The notes under the pieces are model-generated. The model made no database searches. It saw only the letters and a list, made by a program, of their open reading frames with translations, and had not been told where the DNA came from. Positions 61,357-64,000 of a DNA stretch of 64,000 bases are shown in pieces (the first letter of the stretch is position 1; each line of letters starts with the position of its first letter). The stretch lies in NCBI GenBank assembly GCA_963402885.1, contig OY727096.1, forward strand, positions 19,077,820 through 19,141,819, in the 5' to 3' direction. This DNA is from Antedon bifida. Lineage: Eukaryota > Echinodermata > Crinoidea > Comatulida > Antedonidae. Position numbers and translations under genes: made by a program.

Positions 61357-61386
61357 GAATATAGAAACAAAATAGAATGACAGTAT

Positions 61387-63827
61387 TTATATTTTATCAT
61401 CTGTCATTTCAAGAAAGTTAGTTGACACATCCCGATTACATTCTCCTTTGCTGTTGAATACAAATTTGTAATAACTGCCATCGGCACAAACCGCTACAAA
61501 ATAAAAATGTTAAACCAACTTTAAAATAGTGCAGTAAAAACAGGACAAATACAGGTTTGGACTCATGCAAATTGAATAGGTGTTGATAGGCTAAGCCCGT
61601 ACAATTTGGTTTTGTGGTATAAGCTCACTAAATATTTTCGTGTTCTAAAGGGACTTGGTATAGCGTTAAAATATGTATGTATTAACTGTCCTTCATTTTA
61701 ACTAGGGTGTCTCCTGAATAGGGGTGTCTCCTGAATAGGGGTGTCCCAAAGGAGGGGTTCTACTGTATATTGATTGAAATAAAATATTTAAATGATGAAC
61801 TCACCTATGACTGAATTAGAGTCAGCACCAAACGCACAAATGCAATGTGCATTATTTGGAACTTGGAACTTTGAAAAACTCCACTTTGAACTGAAGTACT
61901 TTGGAAGGAAGCTAGCTGATGCTAGGCTGTATTGAAACAAAGAATGTTCTATATTATAAATATAGTAATAATACAAATATGGTAGTGATATGTTTAAATA
62001 TGGTAATGATATGACATCGTCATGTCCATATATGGGCATATCACATTTTTTGTCACATAAGTTTGATATAATATAATAATATAAAATAAGTTATCCGATA
62101 ACTGCTCTGTGATAGAAAAAAAGACGAAGAGGTTGGTAGGCATCTTCAAGCAGAGTTCATGTCCAAATATTTGTGTGTTAGTATTATTATTATCCAGGGA
62201 TGTATCCAGAATTATTATTAAGAATGCTTGTTGATTAAGATGATCCTTGGGTCTGGGGTTCAAATCATGTCAAATTTCAGAATTGTTTCCAATGATACAA
62301 AACAACTCCACCTCCTCCCGAAAGACTTGTTTTGTTTATGTAGAGCATTTTCCTGAGGGCATACAGTAGTTCATGGACTATACCATTTGTGGAGAGGGGT
62401 GTTCGATGAATATATCTCGCTCTTTGAGGAGAAAGGCATATTGTCGGTTTATCCAGGTAAGCTGGCACGAAATAGACTGACATCGTCAAGGACAGTAAAG
62501 AACTCATGTATGAATATCCTTGGCTTGATTAAATCGAGATTAATATTAATAACTATAATACCTTGATTGTTTGTTCTTTTTAGGATCTTCTACTGAAAAG
62601 ATATGTACTGTTCCATGATCACTGGACACACACAGTAACGATGAGTCTTGGTTAAAACTTATGCTGTATAACATACAAATAAAGATGATATATGATTGAT
62701 ACAAACAAATAGTGGTTTTCCTGACTGGCCAATCCACTATCATTGCCATATACAAGCTTAATAGCTAGGCACTAAAGAACACATCTCTGTTAAAAGGCCA
62801 TTTAATTACACCGTTATCAGTCTTAAGCTTTGTCTACACTATCAAACTAGTTTGACAAAAAAAATGTGATGTACCCAAATATGGTAGTAATACACTTAAG
62901 TACAGTAGTGATATGACATCATCATGTCCATATATGGGCACATTACATTTTTTTTCACATAAAGTTTGAGCTTAAAGTATGAAATGTGATAATTTAATAA
63001 AACGGCTAAACTTTGGAGTCTGACCGCATCATTATCTAATAACTTTTAATGGTCGAACGACCGTCGTATTCAATTAAAGAAATTAAAAGAATTTCCATCG
63101 ATCATTTGGAGATGTTAAAAAGTGTCTGGATTCATGTTTCGTACATCGGAAAAGCTAATAAAACCCCTCATGAAAGAAATTCAAATACTGTACAACAATA
63201 GTAACCACAATAAGTGTACATTTGTAACCATGAATAATTGTTAATTGTCATGTATTTTATTCATGTATTCAAACTAAACTAATTCCTCCGTGTTCTATTT
63301 GTACTCTTTAATGTTTTGATACCAAATAATACACATTATTTGTATTTCAATTTACAGATATTTGTAATGATTTATAAAGCATTGTTTGAAACTTCCGCCT
63401 CAATAATCAGAAAGTTTTCTTTTCAATTGTTCCTATCTACTTGAGTGAATATGTTTCCTGTTAGAATGATGTCGATTGTTGTATACACAGTAAACCTAGA
63501 TCAGGTAAGTTCATAAACCAGGTTTTGTATGCTAGTTTAGGTTAGTAAAATGACATTACCTAGTTAACTAGCTTAACCAGCTAGACTATTAGAAAAATGA
63601 TATAGTATATATCATTTGACTTGACTAGATCATGGTTTATATCCTAATAATAGCCTGTTCGTGGTTAATAGAGCATATCAAAACCAAAGCTTCCTAAACA
63701 CATCCTTTAATAAGACAAATTACTTTAAAATTTAAACATACCAGTAAATTGAAGCACTTCCAGATCCCCTTCTGAATTCTTGTAACAATGCTCCGTTACT
63801 GGTGTCAAACATACGGATAAGTGTTCC
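61387..63827 (-). CDS. WDR45B: WDR45B/WIPI3 PROPPIN, C-terminal part (5' exons outside window)
   Basis: Four exons (63827-63742, 62663-62562, 61926-61805, 61493-61387) give the last 138 residues of a protein of about 344. The first visible exon contains FRRGS, the F/LRRG motif that binds PI3P and PI(3,5)P2 in the PROPPIN beta-propellers. [20 protein letters not shown] follows, then [29 protein letters not shown] and EMTDDK. These blocks fit WDR45B (WIPI3) better than WDR45 (WIPI4). The protein acts in autophagosome formation and lysosomal homeostasis. The first exon begins in phase 0 after an acceptor, so the rest lies beyond 64000. Confidence 0.93.
61972..62070. repeat. Family M1 fragment in a WDR45B intron
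   Basis: Only the core remains: TATGGTAGTGATATG, then a second such unit, CCATATATGGGCATATCAC and CACATAAGTTTGATA. Both terminal AGCTCTGTC parts are missing. Confidence 0.7.
62823..62974. repeat. Family M1 element in a WDR45B intron
   Basis: TTAAGCTTTGTCTACACTAT at the left. At the right AAAGTTTGAGCTTAA, a deletion that removed the GTGTAGACAG portion. Confidence 0.8.
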
Positions 63828-64000
63828 CTAAAAATTAGAGACGTATATTATAAAACTGCAGGGGAGTGTATTTATAAAAGGATACAATATATTATAGTTA
63901 TACACTGTTTGATTATAAATAAACAGTTTAGACAAATTTTTCAAAAAAGAAACGTTTTTTTTTTAAACTAAAACTACTAGGACCTGCAGTAGAATTACTA

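Larger units (their letters stand above)
57914..61386. other. Convergent 3' region, P4HB and WDR45B
   Basis: Presumed P4HB 3'UTR (an AATAAA at 58662-58667 is available), the 20-bp triplet, the second 37-bp array, then AT-rich sequence with two family M1 elements. No gene found. Confidence 0.6.

Overview
This is a 64 kb window of an animal nuclear genome. It is AT-rich, its genes are split by GT-AG introns, and it is full of short inverted-repeat transposons, a non-LTR retrotransposon and minisatellites. The protein set and gene order point to a bilaterian, most likely an invertebrate deuterostome such as an echinoderm. That placement is an inference; no mitochondrial or rRNA marker is present.

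I reconstructed seven protein genes exon by exon, and the reading phase agrees at every junction. In order: WDR13 (+, 5' end off the window, 172-5173); one LMTK/AATK-type receptor-like kinase (-, 18170-8560, 887 aa, 12 coding exons); a Rac GTPase, called here RacA (+, 20186-28139); a second Rac, RacB (-, 43670-34606), tail-to-tail with the first; the pseudouridine synthase RPUSD1 (-, 46246-44767); protein disulfide isomerase P4HB/PDIA1 (+, 48179-57913, KDEL end); and the C-terminal part of a PROPPIN, WDR45B/WIPI3 (-, 63827-61387, 5' end off the window). From memory, human 17q25.3 carries AATK, RAC3, P4HB and WDR45B, so this window looks like a compact version of an old linkage group. The genes do not form one pathway; the shared order is the notable part.

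Introns and spacers hold most of the unusual structure. A TA-flanked short inverted-repeat family occurs about twelve times. Other items are an LINE fragment with an open reverse transcriptase frame in RacA intron 1, a 1.06 kb terminal-inverted-repeat element, a pogo-like MITE nested in an LINE remnant, and a 1.6 kb insertion whose empty site is preserved 2 kb away. Three unrelated minisatellites with 21-bp units lie within 4 kb. One of them fills the last RacB intron and leaves it stop-free and in frame. P4HB intron 1 holds a transposon-derived inverted duplication with arms of about 1.45 kb.

The points I would check first are the LMTK kinase, whose DFG aspartate is a histidine and whose HRD and APE motifs are altered; the translatable RacB intron; the large palindrome in P4HB with its PIN-like/CXC protein remnants; a hammerhead-like core in a small retroposed repeat; and an ERSE-like element in the P4HB promoter.
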